In this document: positions 41,986 to 50,828 of the stretch, piece by piece
Layout: every line of letters starts with the position of its first letter
Numbering within the stretch: the stretch's first letter is position 1
DNA from: Croceivirga sp009797885
GTDB lineage: Bacteria; Bacteroidota; Bacteroidia; Flavobacteriales; Flavobacteriaceae
DNA length: 64,000 nucleotides
Reading direction: 5' to 3'
Assembly (NCBI GenBank): GCA_045866215.1
Contig: AP035880.1
Span: 4,960,001-5,024,000, forward strand
Made by a program: the position numbers and the translations under genes
The notes under the pieces: generated by a model
Told to the model about the DNA's origin: nothing
Databases searched by the model: none
Seen by the model: only the letters and a program-made list of their open reading frames with translations

Positions 41986-42627
41986 TTAGGTTTTGACCAA
42001 AATGGGTCCTGAGGAAGTTCCGATTCGGGAAACGCCCAGTTCAATATATTGCAGGGCAGTGGATCTATCCCGAATGCCCCCGGACGCTTTTATCAGGGCT
42101 TTATCGCCCACAATGGATTTTATTAACCGAACATCGTCCAAAGTAGCCCCGCCGGTTCCGAAACCTGTGGATGTTTTGACAAAATCGGCACCTGCCGATA
42201 CCGCCAAATGGCTGGCCCTTTTCTTCTCATCATCAGTCAAATAACAGGTTTCCAGAATAACCTTTAATACCTTCTCCCCTATCCCTTCCTTAATTTGGGC
42301 AATTTCGTCCTGCACATTGGCATCCCATCCCGATTTTAGCCAACCTATGTTGAGGACCATATCTACTTCGTCCGCACCCTTGTTCACGGCATCTTTCGCT
42401 TCAAAAATTTTTGCTTCGGTGGTCATAGCTCCCAAAGGAAACCCAATGACCGTTGCTACTTGGGTGGCCTGTCCCTGCAATTGGTTTACCGCCATTTCCA
42501 CATAACAGCCATTTACACAAACGGCCTTAAATCCGTGGCCAATGGCCTCTTGACACAATTTTTTAATATCGGCCTCGGTAGCTTGAGGTTTTAAAAGGGT
42601 ATGGTCAATATATGGTGCTAATTCCAT
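41986..42627 (-). CDS. deoC: Deoxyribose-phosphate aldolase
   Basis: 213 residues. 'YIDHTLLKPQATEADIKKLC' at the start, the conserved 'GADEVDMVLNIGWLKSG', the Schiff-base lysine in 'GADFVKTSTGFGTGGAT' and 'IKASGGIRD' are all diagnostic. It splits deoxyribose-5-P into acetaldehyde and glyceraldehyde-3-P. Between a KOW/CarD-like unknown and deoD, all on the minus strand with gaps of 9-10 bp. Confidence 0.97.
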   Translation of the reverse strand: MELAPYIDHTLLKPQATEADIKKLCQEAIGHGFKAVCVNGCYVEMAVNQLQGQATQVATVIGFPLGAMTTEAKIFEAKDAVNKGADEVDMVLNIGWLKSGWDANVQDEIAQIKEGIGEKVLKVILETCYLTDDEKKRASHLAVSAGADFVKTSTGFGTGGATLDDVRLIKSIVGDKALIKASGGIRDRSTALQYIELGVSRIGTSSGPILVKT

Positions 42628-42637
42628 TACTGGTCAA

Positions 42638-43162
42638 TTATTTGGTTCGTTCCCCTATAAATTGATCACTTTTATTTTTGAAGAGCACATTAAAACTCGT
42701 CAAGGACCCATAAATTCGGGTGACGTATTGTTGCAAATCCACCTTTTCTTGATCGTCCAGATTTTTACTGCTGTTGATTTTTTGTTCCATGACCCGCAGT
42801 CGATCACGTACCATGACAATTTTATGAAAAAAGGTGTCGATGGGCATTTCTTTATTCGCCAGATTATCCCCGGGTTCCAAGATGAGTTTCCCTCCTCTCC
42901 ATTTATCCGCAATGGCTACCCTTTCATGGGTATCACCCCACTTTTTTAGTATGGATACCAAGGAGCTTTCCACATCAAAAAGGCTTACGGTATCCACATC
43001 ATCATCCGATCGTTCAATAACTTCAAAATCGGCATCCAAATCTAGGGTCTCCAATCCATTTTCGATAAAAGTGACCCAATAATGTTGGGAGGATACATTG
43101 GTGACCACCCCTTTTCCATATTCGGGATGGTCTATGCGAGAGCCTATACCCAATAATTTCAT
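42638..43162 (-). CDS. Hypothetical protein with N-terminal CarD/KOW-like SH3 segment
   Basis: 174 residues from ATG 43162 (MKLLGIGSRIDHPEYGKGVV); the longer frame from 43189 is less likely. The first 50 residues ('GIGSRIDHPEYGKGVVTNVSSQHYWVTFIENGLETL') resemble the small beta barrel that follows DNA or RNA polymerase-binding proteins. The rest is helical with 'KWRGGKLILEPGDNLANKEMPIDTFFHKIVMVRDRLRVMEQKINSSK'. It probably belongs to a conserved flavobacterial family of unknown function. 10 bp upstream of deoC. Confidence 0.75.
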   Translation of the reverse strand: MKLLGIGSRIDHPEYGKGVVTNVSSQHYWVTFIENGLETLDLDADFEVIERSDDDVDTVSLFDVESSLVSILKKWGDTHERVAIADKWRGGKLILEPGDNLANKEMPIDTFFHKIVMVRDRLRVMEQKINSSKNLDDQEKVDLQQYVTRIYGSLTSFNVLFKNKSDQFIGERTK

Positions 43163-43198
43163 AGCATACGTTTTGATAAAAATCGTCAATTCGAGTGA

Positions 43199-43226
43199 TT
43201 CCGACCCGATAGCTATCGGGTCGGAA
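43199..43226. repeat. 28-bp perfect palindrome (CCCGATAGCTATCGGG-type repeat)
   Basis: Arms TTCCGACCCGATAG (43199-43212) and CTATCGGGTCGGAA (43213-43226) are exactly complementary, with no spacer. Its core is a common intergenic palindrome in flavobacterial genomes. It lies between the nucleoside hydrolase gene and the 42638 gene and could act as a terminator or stop site, but has no T-tract. Confidence 0.75.
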
Positions 43227-43272
43227 TTACTGGAACCGACATTAGTGTTCTATTCTTCTGCTCAAAAATACC

Positions 43273-44151
43273 CTACTCCTTTTCAAAAGACAACAGGGTA
43301 TTGTAAAAATCTTGGTAAATCGCATTGGCATCAATGCTTTTGTAAAAGGTAATTGGACGTTTGCCACTATCACGGGAAGTGGTAATACGTTCTGTTTCAG
43401 CAAAATTGGGATTGATGTACGCGGCTACCAATGCCAAATCCCACAAGACCCTACTTTTTCGGGAGCCGTCCAAATGTCCGTCCCAACGTTTCAGTAAAAA
43501 TCGCCCTATATCGTAGTTTCCAATTTCCCTGGAAAGCTCTTTATATGCAATTTCCATGGCAACGGCCACACTTACGGGCATAATGGAAAGCGCAACCTCT
43601 GAATCCAATAGATAGTCCAAAGCAAATGGATCCATCATGGGGTTAAAATCATTTCGTTTTAAGACTCCGGAATCAAAATCCATTGTTGTTCCCAACCAAT
43701 ATACATGCAGTTTTTTGGCAATTTCGGGTTCTATAAACACAGCGGATGCGACGTTGGTCAACGCCCCCAAAGCCAGAATGGTAACTTGTTCGTTCGTCTT
43801 GGCCTGCTTTATAATTTCGTAGGCCGCCGCAGAATGTTGGGCACGATCGCCCCAATCGTACATACGCGCCATTGCGCCACGAAGGGTTTTTACCTCCAAT
43901 CCCAATTCACCCAATAGTTGCTGATTCAATCGATGACTGTTTTCCATGGAACGCGGTTCGGTCCAGTGGCTGGTTTGCCAGTGGGCAGCATTTAAGGCCG
44001 TAACTTCAACCGTGGGTTCCAGTAAAATTCTAACGAGGGCGTACAGATCATCGACTTCATTGCCCGTATCGGCATCCACAATGACCTGCCGTTTTTGGGC
44101 GTGCCCAAAAAGCACTCCCAACAGCACAAAAAAAAGAACAAGGTATCGCAT
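43273..44151 (-). CDS. Exported nucleoside hydrolase (IU-nucleoside hydrolase family)
   Basis: 292 residues with a signal peptide (MRYLVLFFVLLGVLFGHAQ). The calcium-binding signature of the family is seen as VDADTGNEVDDLYAL (DxDxxxxxDD, about residues 25-39), with later ligands in 'LALGALTNVASAVF' and 'FNPMMDPFALDYLL'. It hydrolyses the N-glycosidic bond of nucleosides. Being exported, it would act in the periplasm and provide bases and ribose; the cytosolic deoC/deoD genes follow on the same strand after the palindrome. Confidence 0.92.
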   Translation of the reverse strand: MRYLVLFFVLLGVLFGHAQKRQVIVDADTGNEVDDLYALVRILLEPTVEVTALNAAHWQTSHWTEPRSMENSHRLNQQLLGELGLEVKTLRGAMARMYDWGDRAQHSAAAYEIIKQAKTNEQVTILALGALTNVASAVFIEPEIAKKLHVYWLGTTMDFDSGVLKRNDFNPMMDPFALDYLLDSEVALSIMPVSVAVAMEIAYKELSREIGNYDIGRFLLKRWDGHLDGSRKSRVLWDLALVAAYINPNFAETERITTSRDSGKRPITFYKSIDANAIYQDFYNTLLSFEKE

Positions 44152-44236
44152 GGATTAGGTGTATTTCCCTAAAAATACCTGAAAACATTTACAAAACCAC
44201 AACATAATCCTACTTCTTTTTTAGTTCCCAAAACCG

Positions 44237-44244
44237 TATTTTTG
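44237..44244 (+). promoter_or_regulatory. Promoter -7 element of uvrA
   Basis: TATTTTTG, an exact TANNTTTG match, 18 bp before ATG 44263. It overlaps the beginning of the longer frame at 44242, which therefore cannot be the start. Confidence 0.5.
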
Positions 44245-44262
44245 CAGCTTTGCTGTGACTCA

Positions 44263-47124
44263 ATGATAAATTACGAGGAAAACATCGAGGTTAAGGGCGC
44301 TCGCGTGCACAACCTCAAAAATATCGATGTCACCATACCCCGCGAAAAGTTGGTGGTCATTACCGGACTTTCCGGTAGCGGAAAATCTTCCTTGGCCTTT
44401 GACACCATTTATGCGGAAGGACAACGCCGTTACATCGAAACGTTTTCGGCCTATGCCCGACAATTTTTAGGGGGATTGGAACGCCCGGATGTGGACAAAA
44501 TTGATGGACTCTCCCCCGTAATTGCCATTGAGCAAAAGACTACTTCAAAATCACCCCGTTCCACCGTAGGGACCATTACCGAGGTGTACGATTTTCTTCG
44601 CCTTCTTTATGCCCGAGCAAGTGACGCCTACAGCTACAATACCGGTGAAAAAATGGTCAGCTATAGTGATGAACAGATAAAGCAGCTGATCATACAGGCA
44701 TACGAGGGCAAAAAGATCAATGTCCTGGCACCAGTAATCAAATCCCGTAAAGGGCACTATCGCGAGCTTTTTGAGCAAATTGGCAAACAGGGTTTTGTTA
44801 AGGCCAGAGTGGATGGAGAAATCCTGGACATTGTCAAGGGGTTGAAGGTGGACCGCTACAAAACACACGATATTGAAATTGTTATTGATCGATTAAAGAT
44901 CACAGCCAGTGAAGAGTTGGACAAACGCCTGACCGAAACCATAAATACGGCCATGTACAGTGGCAATAACGTACTTATGGTCCTGGAAGAGGGAGAATCC
45001 GAGCCACGTTATTTTAGCCGGGATTTGATGTGTCCCAGTACGGGTATCTCCTACCCCACACCGGAACCCAACACCTTCTCCTTCAATTCCCCAAAGGGAA
45101 TGTGCCCTGAATGCAATGGACTGGGCCATGTATATGAAGTAAACGAGGAGAAGATATTCCCCAATAAAAAACTGTCCATAAAAGCCGGCGGTATTGCCCC
45201 ATTGGGGGAATACAAACGTTCCTGGGCCTTTAAACAATTGGAGACCATTGGCCAGCGTTATGGTTTTGACCTGGAAACACCCATTGAAAAAATTCCTGCC
45301 GAGGCCATGGACGTCATTCTCAATGGTGGTAAGGAAAGCTTTTCCGTGAATTCCAAAACATTGGGGGTGAGAAGGGAATACAGTATTGATTATGAGGGTA
45401 TTTCCAATTTTATAAAAAATCAGTTTGAAGAGGCCAATTCCACCTCAATAAAACGATGGGCAAAGGAATATATGGACAAGATCTGTTGTCCCAGTTGCGG
45501 AGGCTCTAGGTTACGCAAAGAATCCCTCTATTTTAAAATCCAGGGCAAGAATATTGCAGAATTGGCGCAGATGGATATTGCCGAATTAGCTGCCTTCTTC
45601 AATACCCTTTACGATACATTGGATGGTAACCAAAAGAAAATCGCCGAGGAAATAGTAAAGGAAATTAACGCTAGGATCGGATTTCTGCTGGACGTTGGTT
45701 TGGATTATCTCTCCTTGAATCGGGGTTCCAAAACCCTATCTGGAGGAGAGGCGCAACGCATTCGTTTGGCCACGCAGATCGGTTCCCAATTGGTAGGGGT
45801 ACTCTATATCCTGGATGAACCCAGTATTGGACTGCACCAAAGGGACAACGCACGTTTGATCCAGAGCTTGGAGTCGCTCAGGGATATTGGTAATTCGGTT
45901 ATTGTGGTCGAACATGACCGGGACATGATAGAAGCCGCGGACCATGTAATTGATATTGGGCCCAAAGCGGGAAAACACGGAGGCGAAATCATTTCAGAAG
46001 GTCCACCTGAAGCATTGGCCACCCATCATACCCTTACAGCGGATTATATTACCGGGGAAAGGGAAATTGAAGTACCGTCAAAACGCAGGAAAGGGACCGG
46101 TAAAAAGATTACCCTTTCGGGTTGTACGGGAAACAACTTAAAAAATATAAGTGTTGATTTTCCCCTGGGCAAAATGATCGGTGTAACAGGGGTCTCTGGC
46201 AGTGGAAAATCCACCTTGATCAATGAGACGCTCTATCCAATCATGAACGCCCATTATTTCAATGGCGTTAAAAAGCCCATGCCCTACAAAAAAATTACCG
46301 GCCTGGAACATATCGATAAGGTAATCGATATCAACCAATCCCCCATAGGACGCACACCGCGTTCCAATCCAGCTACCTATACCGGTGTATTCAGTGAAAT
46401 ACGCTCTTTGTTTTCAAAGACCACCGAGGCTACCATTAGGGGATACAAACCAGGACGGTTTAGCTTTAATGTCCAAGGAGGACGGTGTGAAACCTGCCAG
46501 GGAGGTGGATTAAAAATCATCGAAATGAATTTCCTCCCCGATGTTTATGTAGAATGTGAAACTTGCAATGGTAAGCGTTTTAATCGGGAAACCTTGGAGA
46601 TTCGTTACAAAGGCAAGTCCATTGCCGATGTTTTGGAAATGACGATTGACGAAGCCGTGGATTTTTTTGAAAATATCCCTAAAATCCATCGAAAACTGAA
46701 GACCATTAAGGATGTAGGTCTGGGCTATATTTCCTTGGGACAGCAATCCACCACATTGTCCGGCGGGGAGGCCCAACGCGTAAAACTGGCCACGGAATTG
46801 TCCAAAAGGGATACGGGCAACACCTTTTACATTTTGGACGAACCCACTACAGGCCTGCATTTTGAGGACATCCGTGTTTTGATGGAAGTATTGAATAAGT
46901 TGGTCGACAAAGGCAATACCGTTCTTGTCATAGAACACAATATGGATGTCATCAAAATGATGGACCATATTATTGACATAGGTTACGAAGGGGGACGTGG
47001 TGGTGGTATGGTCGTTGCCAAAGGAACGCCGGAACAGGTAATTAAGGGTGGAAAGGGTTACACTGCCCAATTTTTGAAGAAAGAATTGGAAAACTCCAAT
47101 AAAAAAATAGCCAAAGCCGTTTAA
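44263..47124 (+). CDS. uvrA: Excinuclease ABC subunit A
   Basis: 953 residues from ATG 44263 (MINYEENIEVKGARVHNL). Two ABC ATPase modules: the N-terminal Walker A GLSGSGKSSLAFDTIYAEGQ (about residue 33) and C-terminal GVSGSGKSTLINETLYP (about 645). Each has the signature LSGGEAQRIRLA / LSGGEAQRVKLA. Zinc fingers are seen as CPECNGLG, CCPSCGGSRLR and the insertion CETCQGGG...VECETCNGKRFN. It is the damage-recognition subunit of nucleotide excision repair. No operator-like TTGGAA...TTCCAA sequence is visible in its promoter. Confidence 0.98.
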   Translation: MINYEENIEVKGARVHNLKNIDVTIPREKLVVITGLSGSGKSSLAFDTIYAEGQRRYIETFSAYARQFLGGLERPDVDKIDGLSPVIAIEQKTTSKSPRSTVGTITEVYDFLRLLYARASDAYSYNTGEKMVSYSDEQIKQLIIQAYEGKKINVLAPVIKSRKGHYRELFEQIGKQGFVKARVDGEILDIVKGLKVDRYKTHDIEIVIDRLKITASEELDKRLTETINTAMYSGNNVLMVLEEGESEPRYFSRDLMCPSTGISYPTPEPNTFSFNSPKGMCPECNGLGHVYEVNEEKIFPNKKLSIKAGGIAPLGEYKRSWAFKQLETIGQRYGFDLETPIEKIPAEAMDVILNGGKESFSVNSKTLGVRREYSIDYEGISNFIKNQFEEANSTSIKRWAKEYMDKICCPSCGGSRLRKESLYFKIQGKNIAELAQMDIAELAAFFNTLYDTLDGNQKKIAEEIVKEINARIGFLLDVGLDYLSLNRGSKTLSGGEAQRIRLATQIGSQLVGVLYILDEPSIGLHQRDNARLIQSLESLRDIGNSVIVVEHDRDMIEAADHVIDIGPKAGKHGGEIISEGPPEALATHHTLTADYITGEREIEVPSKRRKGTGKKITLSGCTGNNLKNISVDFPLGKMIGVTGVSGSGKSTLINETLYPIMNAHYFNGVKKPMPYKKITGLEHIDKVIDINQSPIGRTPRSNPATYTGVFSEIRSLFSKTTEATIRGYKPGRFSFNVQGGRCETCQGGGLKIIEMNFLPDVYVECETCNGKRFNRETLEIRYKGKSIADVLEMTIDEAVDFFENIPKIHRKLKTIKDVGLGYISLGQQSTTLSGGEAQRVKLATELSKRDTGNTFYILDEPTTGLHFEDIRVLMEVLNKLVDKGNTVLVIEHNMDVIKMMDHIIDIGYEGGRGGGMVVAKGTPEQVIKGGKGYTAQFLKKELENSNKKIAKAV

Positions 47125-47133
47125 CAGAATAGT

Positions 47134-47820
47134 ATGAGAAAAGAACAGCACCATAAAGGCTGGAACGAAATCAAGACCAATGATTCGTGGGCCATATTTA
47201 AGATAATGGGTGAATTTGTCAATGGATTTGAACGGATGAGCCTCATAGGTCCCTGCGTGTCCATTTTTGGTTCAGCAAGGATACGCCCCGGCGACACCTA
47301 CTATGAACTGGCAGTGAATGTGGCCAGGCGTATTGCAGAATCGGGCTACGGCGTAATTACCGGAGGTGGTCCGGGTATCATGGAAGCAGGTAACAAAGGA
47401 GCGAATATGGCCGGGGGAACTTCTGTGGGCCTGAATATCGATCTTCCTTTTGAACAACACGATAATCCCTTTATAGATTCCGATAAGAGTTTGGATTTTG
47501 ACTATTTCTTTGTCCGAAAAGTAATGTTTGTGAAGTACAGTCAAGGTTTTGTGGTCATGCCAGGTGGTTTTGGAACTTTGGACGAACTTTTTGAAGCGAT
47601 GACATTGATCCAAACCAACAAAATACACACTTTTCCCATTATTTTGGTGGGTACCGAATTCTGGAGTGGCCTGCTGGACTGGATTAAAAGTACCATGCTG
47701 GAAGCTGGGAACATTAGTGCTCACGATATGGATTTGATCCGGCTTGTGGATACGGAAGATGAAGTGGTTGAAATTATAGATGCCTTTTACAAGGGCAATA
47801 CCTTAAGTCCCAATTTTTAA
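47134..47820 (+). CDS. LOG-family/TIGR00730 Rossmann-fold protein (nucleotide phosphoribohydrolase type)
   Basis: 228 residues. The family motifs 'SIFGSARI', 'GGGPGIMEAGNKGA' and PGGFGTLDE (the PGGxGTxxE active-site motif) are all present. Characterised LOG enzymes release the base from nucleoside 5'-monophosphates; older annotations call them lysine decarboxylase-like. It lies 9 bp after uvrA on the same strand and is probably co-transcribed. Confidence 0.93.
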   Translation: MRKEQHHKGWNEIKTNDSWAIFKIMGEFVNGFERMSLIGPCVSIFGSARIRPGDTYYELAVNVARRIAESGYGVITGGGPGIMEAGNKGANMAGGTSVGLNIDLPFEQHDNPFIDSDKSLDFDYFFVRKVMFVKYSQGFVVMPGGFGTLDELFEAMTLIQTNKIHTFPIILVGTEFWSGLLDWIKSTMLEAGNISAHDMDLIRLVDTEDEVVEIIDAFYKGNTLSPNF

Positions 47821-47834
47821 ACCAATAAGCGCTC

Positions 47835-50672
47835 TTGAAAGTTCCCTTTGTCCATTACACCTTATTTTTAGCGATTGTCCTGTATGGTTTACCGGGACAT
47901 GCCCAGCATAAAAATAGGGTCACGGCCACTTTACGGGGAGAGGACCACACCATTACCATCAGTCAACAGTTTTCCTATACCAATCAATCCCAGACGGGAT
48001 TGAATGTATTGTACTTCAATGATTGGAACCATTCGTATTCCAGCAAAAAAACAGCGCTTGCCAAAAGGTTTGGCGAAGAGTTCAACAGAAGCCTGCACCT
48101 GGCCAAGGATAAGAACAGGGGCTTCACGGAAATCACGAGTATAGTTGATAAGGATTACCGCGGATTGGAATGGGAAAGAACCGAGGAAAGGGAAATTATT
48201 AGGGTGACCCTTGCCGAAACCCTGGAGCCAGGGGCATCAATCGATTTGTTTTTTACCTATGATGTGGATTTGCCCAGTAGCCGTTACACCGATTATGGAC
48301 ATGGCTATTTGGGGGGATATTATTTACGGGATTGGTACCTCACCCCAGCTGTTTTTGATAAAGAGTGGAAACTCTATGCCAATAAGGACTTAAATGACCT
48401 GAATACCGAAATTACCGATACGGAAATACGTTTAAATTTTCCGAAGGGATTATATCTGGCGACTAATTATGAAGTGGTCACACTTACCAATATTTCTATA
48501 AGCAACCACGCCTATCTCACGGCAAAAAATCGTAAGAATTGCCAAATCGTGCTCACCCCTGAAAAGCGGTTTACAACCCATGCCACATCCTTCCTAACGG
48601 TAACTACCGATATAGAAGCTTCAAAGTACGATAAGAACTCACAGGGCATCTCCATAGATAGGGTGGCCACCTTTATCGAAAGGAATTTAGGGCACTATCC
48701 ACATAAGAACCTACTGGTGGCCGAAGTGGACTACGCCAGAAACCCCTTGTATGGATTGGGACTATTGCCCAGTTTTATAAGACCTTATCGTGAGCAATTC
48801 CAATTTGAGATGAAATTTCTCAAAACAGCCTTGTACAATTTTGTGGAAGAAACCTTGTTTTTGGATGAGCGCAAGGAACGGTGGGTCCATGATGGCATTG
48901 TCAATTACCTGATGATCAAGTATGTGGATGAGTATTATCCCGATCAAAAGTTTACGGGAAAGCTATCCAAGGTATGGGGGTTTCGTTCCTACAATCTGGC
49001 CCAAATGCATTTTAATGAGCAATATTACCTCCTTCAAATGACGTCTGTAAGACGAAACGACCATCAGTCGCTCTCTACCCCCAACGATTCCCTAACCCGA
49101 TGGAACCAGAAGATTGCCAACCGCTATAAGGCCGGGCTCGGTTTGGCCTATCTTGGTGAATATATAGGCTATGATCGTGTGGATAACAGTATTACCGAGT
49201 TCTTTGAGGAATTCAAACTAAAGCCACATGTTCAAGCATCGGATATGGAACGTATCCTTAAAAAGAGATCGGAAAAGGATATCAACTGGTTTTTTGATGA
49301 ATATGTCGCCCTTCGCAACAATATTGACTTTAAAATCAAAAAAGTATCAAAAACGGAGGATTCCATTTCGTTCACCATTAAAAATAAAACGGGCAGTAAG
49401 GTCCCCATATCCCTTTTTGGACTCCAAAAAGATTCCATCGTTTCAAAATACTGGTTCACGGGCATAGACACTACCAGTAGTTTTACGGTTCCCAACAATG
49501 GTGAAAACCGGTTGGTGTTGAATTACGACAAAAAAATTCCGGAGGTAAACCAGGACAATAACTGGAAAAGTCTCAACGGCTTTTTTACCAGCAATAAAAA
49601 ATTACAGTTCCGTTTTTTTAAGGATACTGAAAACCCCTATTACAACCAATTGTTCTATGTGCCCGAATTTAAATTTAATGTCAATGATGGACTTTCGGCC
49701 GGGGTCAGTTTAAATAACAGACCCTTTATCTTAAGACCTTTCTCTTTTGATATTAAGCCGAGGTATGCCACAAAGGAAAGGTCCATAGTTGGTAGTGCAA
49801 ACCTTACCAAGCGGCAGTTTTTCAATGAAGGAAAGTTGAATTTCATCAGTTATTCCCTTAGTGGCGGAACTTCTTTTTTTGATGAAAGATCCCGATTTAC
49901 CACCATTACCCCTTCCATAAACTTTGTTTGGCGCCCAGAGGATTTCATTTCCAATCGGAGGCAATTTATGTTTTTTAGGGTACGAAATGTGTTTCGGAAC
50001 ATTGACGAAAACATTATTGACCAAATCGATACGGAACCTGATTTTACGGTCTTTAACCTACGTTACGGGGATATCGACAACAATATTCTCCGGTTTCGGT
50101 CGTGGATTGTTGATGCTCAGGTAGCAGGGGATTTCTCAAAAGTTTCCTTTGAATGGGAACAACGGACCCTATTCGACAATAATCGCCAATTGAATTTACG
50201 ACTCTACGCCGGAAAATTCATTACCAACAATTCGAACTCAGACTTTTTTAGTTTTGCCCTAGATCGTCCCACGGATTATTTATTTGACCTGCCCTATCTC
50301 AACAGATCGCAAAATGCCACGGGCTTTACCAGTCAGCAATTCATTTTGGCGGAAGGGGGATTCAAATCCATTTTTGACGATCGCTTTGGTAATGATTGGA
50401 TACTTACAGGGAATCTCAGCTTTAACCTCTGGCAATGGCTGGAGCTATACGGGGATATCGGAGGTATAAAGGATCAGGATGAACGGGCAAGATTCAAGTA
50501 TGGCTATGGGGTGCGTTTGAATTTGGTTACGGACTTTTTTGAACTGTATTTTCCCATTTATTCCAACAACGGTTACGAAATTGCGCAGCCCAATTACGGG
50601 GAACGTATCCGATTTGTAGTTACGGTAAGCCCAAGAATACTCACGGGACTCTTTACAAGACGATGGTTTTAA
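47835..50672 (+). CDS. Inactive M1-aminopeptidase-like domain fused to an outer-membrane beta barrel
   Basis: 945 residues, TTG start 14 bp after the LOG gene, giving the signal peptide MKVPFVHYTLFLAIVLYGLPGHAQ. Residues about 25-480 follow the M1 (gluzincin) layout: the N-terminal beta domain, 'GLGLLPSF', a helix where HEXXH should be (ALYNFVEETL), 'RWVHDGIVNYL' in place of WLNEGFAEY, and the late 'INWFFDEYV'. The zinc-binding HEXXH is absent, so no peptidase activity is expected. The last 330 residues are alternating strands ending TGLFTRRWF, like an outer-membrane barrel. Role unknown; perhaps a peptide-binding surface protein. Confidence 0.8.
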   Translation: MKVPFVHYTLFLAIVLYGLPGHAQHKNRVTATLRGEDHTITISQQFSYTNQSQTGLNVLYFNDWNHSYSSKKTALAKRFGEEFNRSLHLAKDKNRGFTEITSIVDKDYRGLEWERTEEREIIRVTLAETLEPGASIDLFFTYDVDLPSSRYTDYGHGYLGGYYLRDWYLTPAVFDKEWKLYANKDLNDLNTEITDTEIRLNFPKGLYLATNYEVVTLTNISISNHAYLTAKNRKNCQIVLTPEKRFTTHATSFLTVTTDIEASKYDKNSQGISIDRVATFIERNLGHYPHKNLLVAEVDYARNPLYGLGLLPSFIRPYREQFQFEMKFLKTALYNFVEETLFLDERKERWVHDGIVNYLMIKYVDEYYPDQKFTGKLSKVWGFRSYNLAQMHFNEQYYLLQMTSVRRNDHQSLSTPNDSLTRWNQKIANRYKAGLGLAYLGEYIGYDRVDNSITEFFEEFKLKPHVQASDMERILKKRSEKDINWFFDEYVALRNNIDFKIKKVSKTEDSISFTIKNKTGSKVPISLFGLQKDSIVSKYWFTGIDTTSSFTVPNNGENRLVLNYDKKIPEVNQDNNWKSLNGFFTSNKKLQFRFFKDTENPYYNQLFYVPEFKFNVNDGLSAGVSLNNRPFILRPFSFDIKPRYATKERSIVGSANLTKRQFFNEGKLNFISYSLSGGTSFFDERSRFTTITPSINFVWRPEDFISNRRQFMFFRVRNVFRNIDENIIDQIDTEPDFTVFNLRYGDIDNNILRFRSWIVDAQVAGDFSKVSFEWEQRTLFDNNRQLNLRLYAGKFITNNSNSDFFSFALDRPTDYLFDLPYLNRSQNATGFTSQQFILAEGGFKSIFDDRFGNDWILTGNLSFNLWQWLELYGDIGGIKDQDERARFKYGYGVRLNLVTDFFELYFPIYSNNGYEIAQPNYGERIRFVVTVSPRILTGLFTRRWF

Positions 50673-50802
50673 TTGCGAAATCAACAATATTTCATTCACA
50701 AATGAAGCTTTAATTGTTATTTTCTTCTTTTAAAGTGGCATTTTTTGTCATTTTAAGAATAAAATATGACAAAAGTCGTTTTTTTAAAAGCGCTCTTTTT
50801 GA

Positions 50803-50810
50803 TACTTTTG
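50803..50810 (+). promoter_or_regulatory. Promoter -7 element of the 2-oxoacid dehydrogenase gene
   Basis: TACTTTTG, an exact -7 match 18 bp before ATG 50829. It is inside the longer frame starting at 50766, so that start is excluded. Confidence 0.6.
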
Positions 50811-50828
50811 CACCAAATTCCTAACTAC

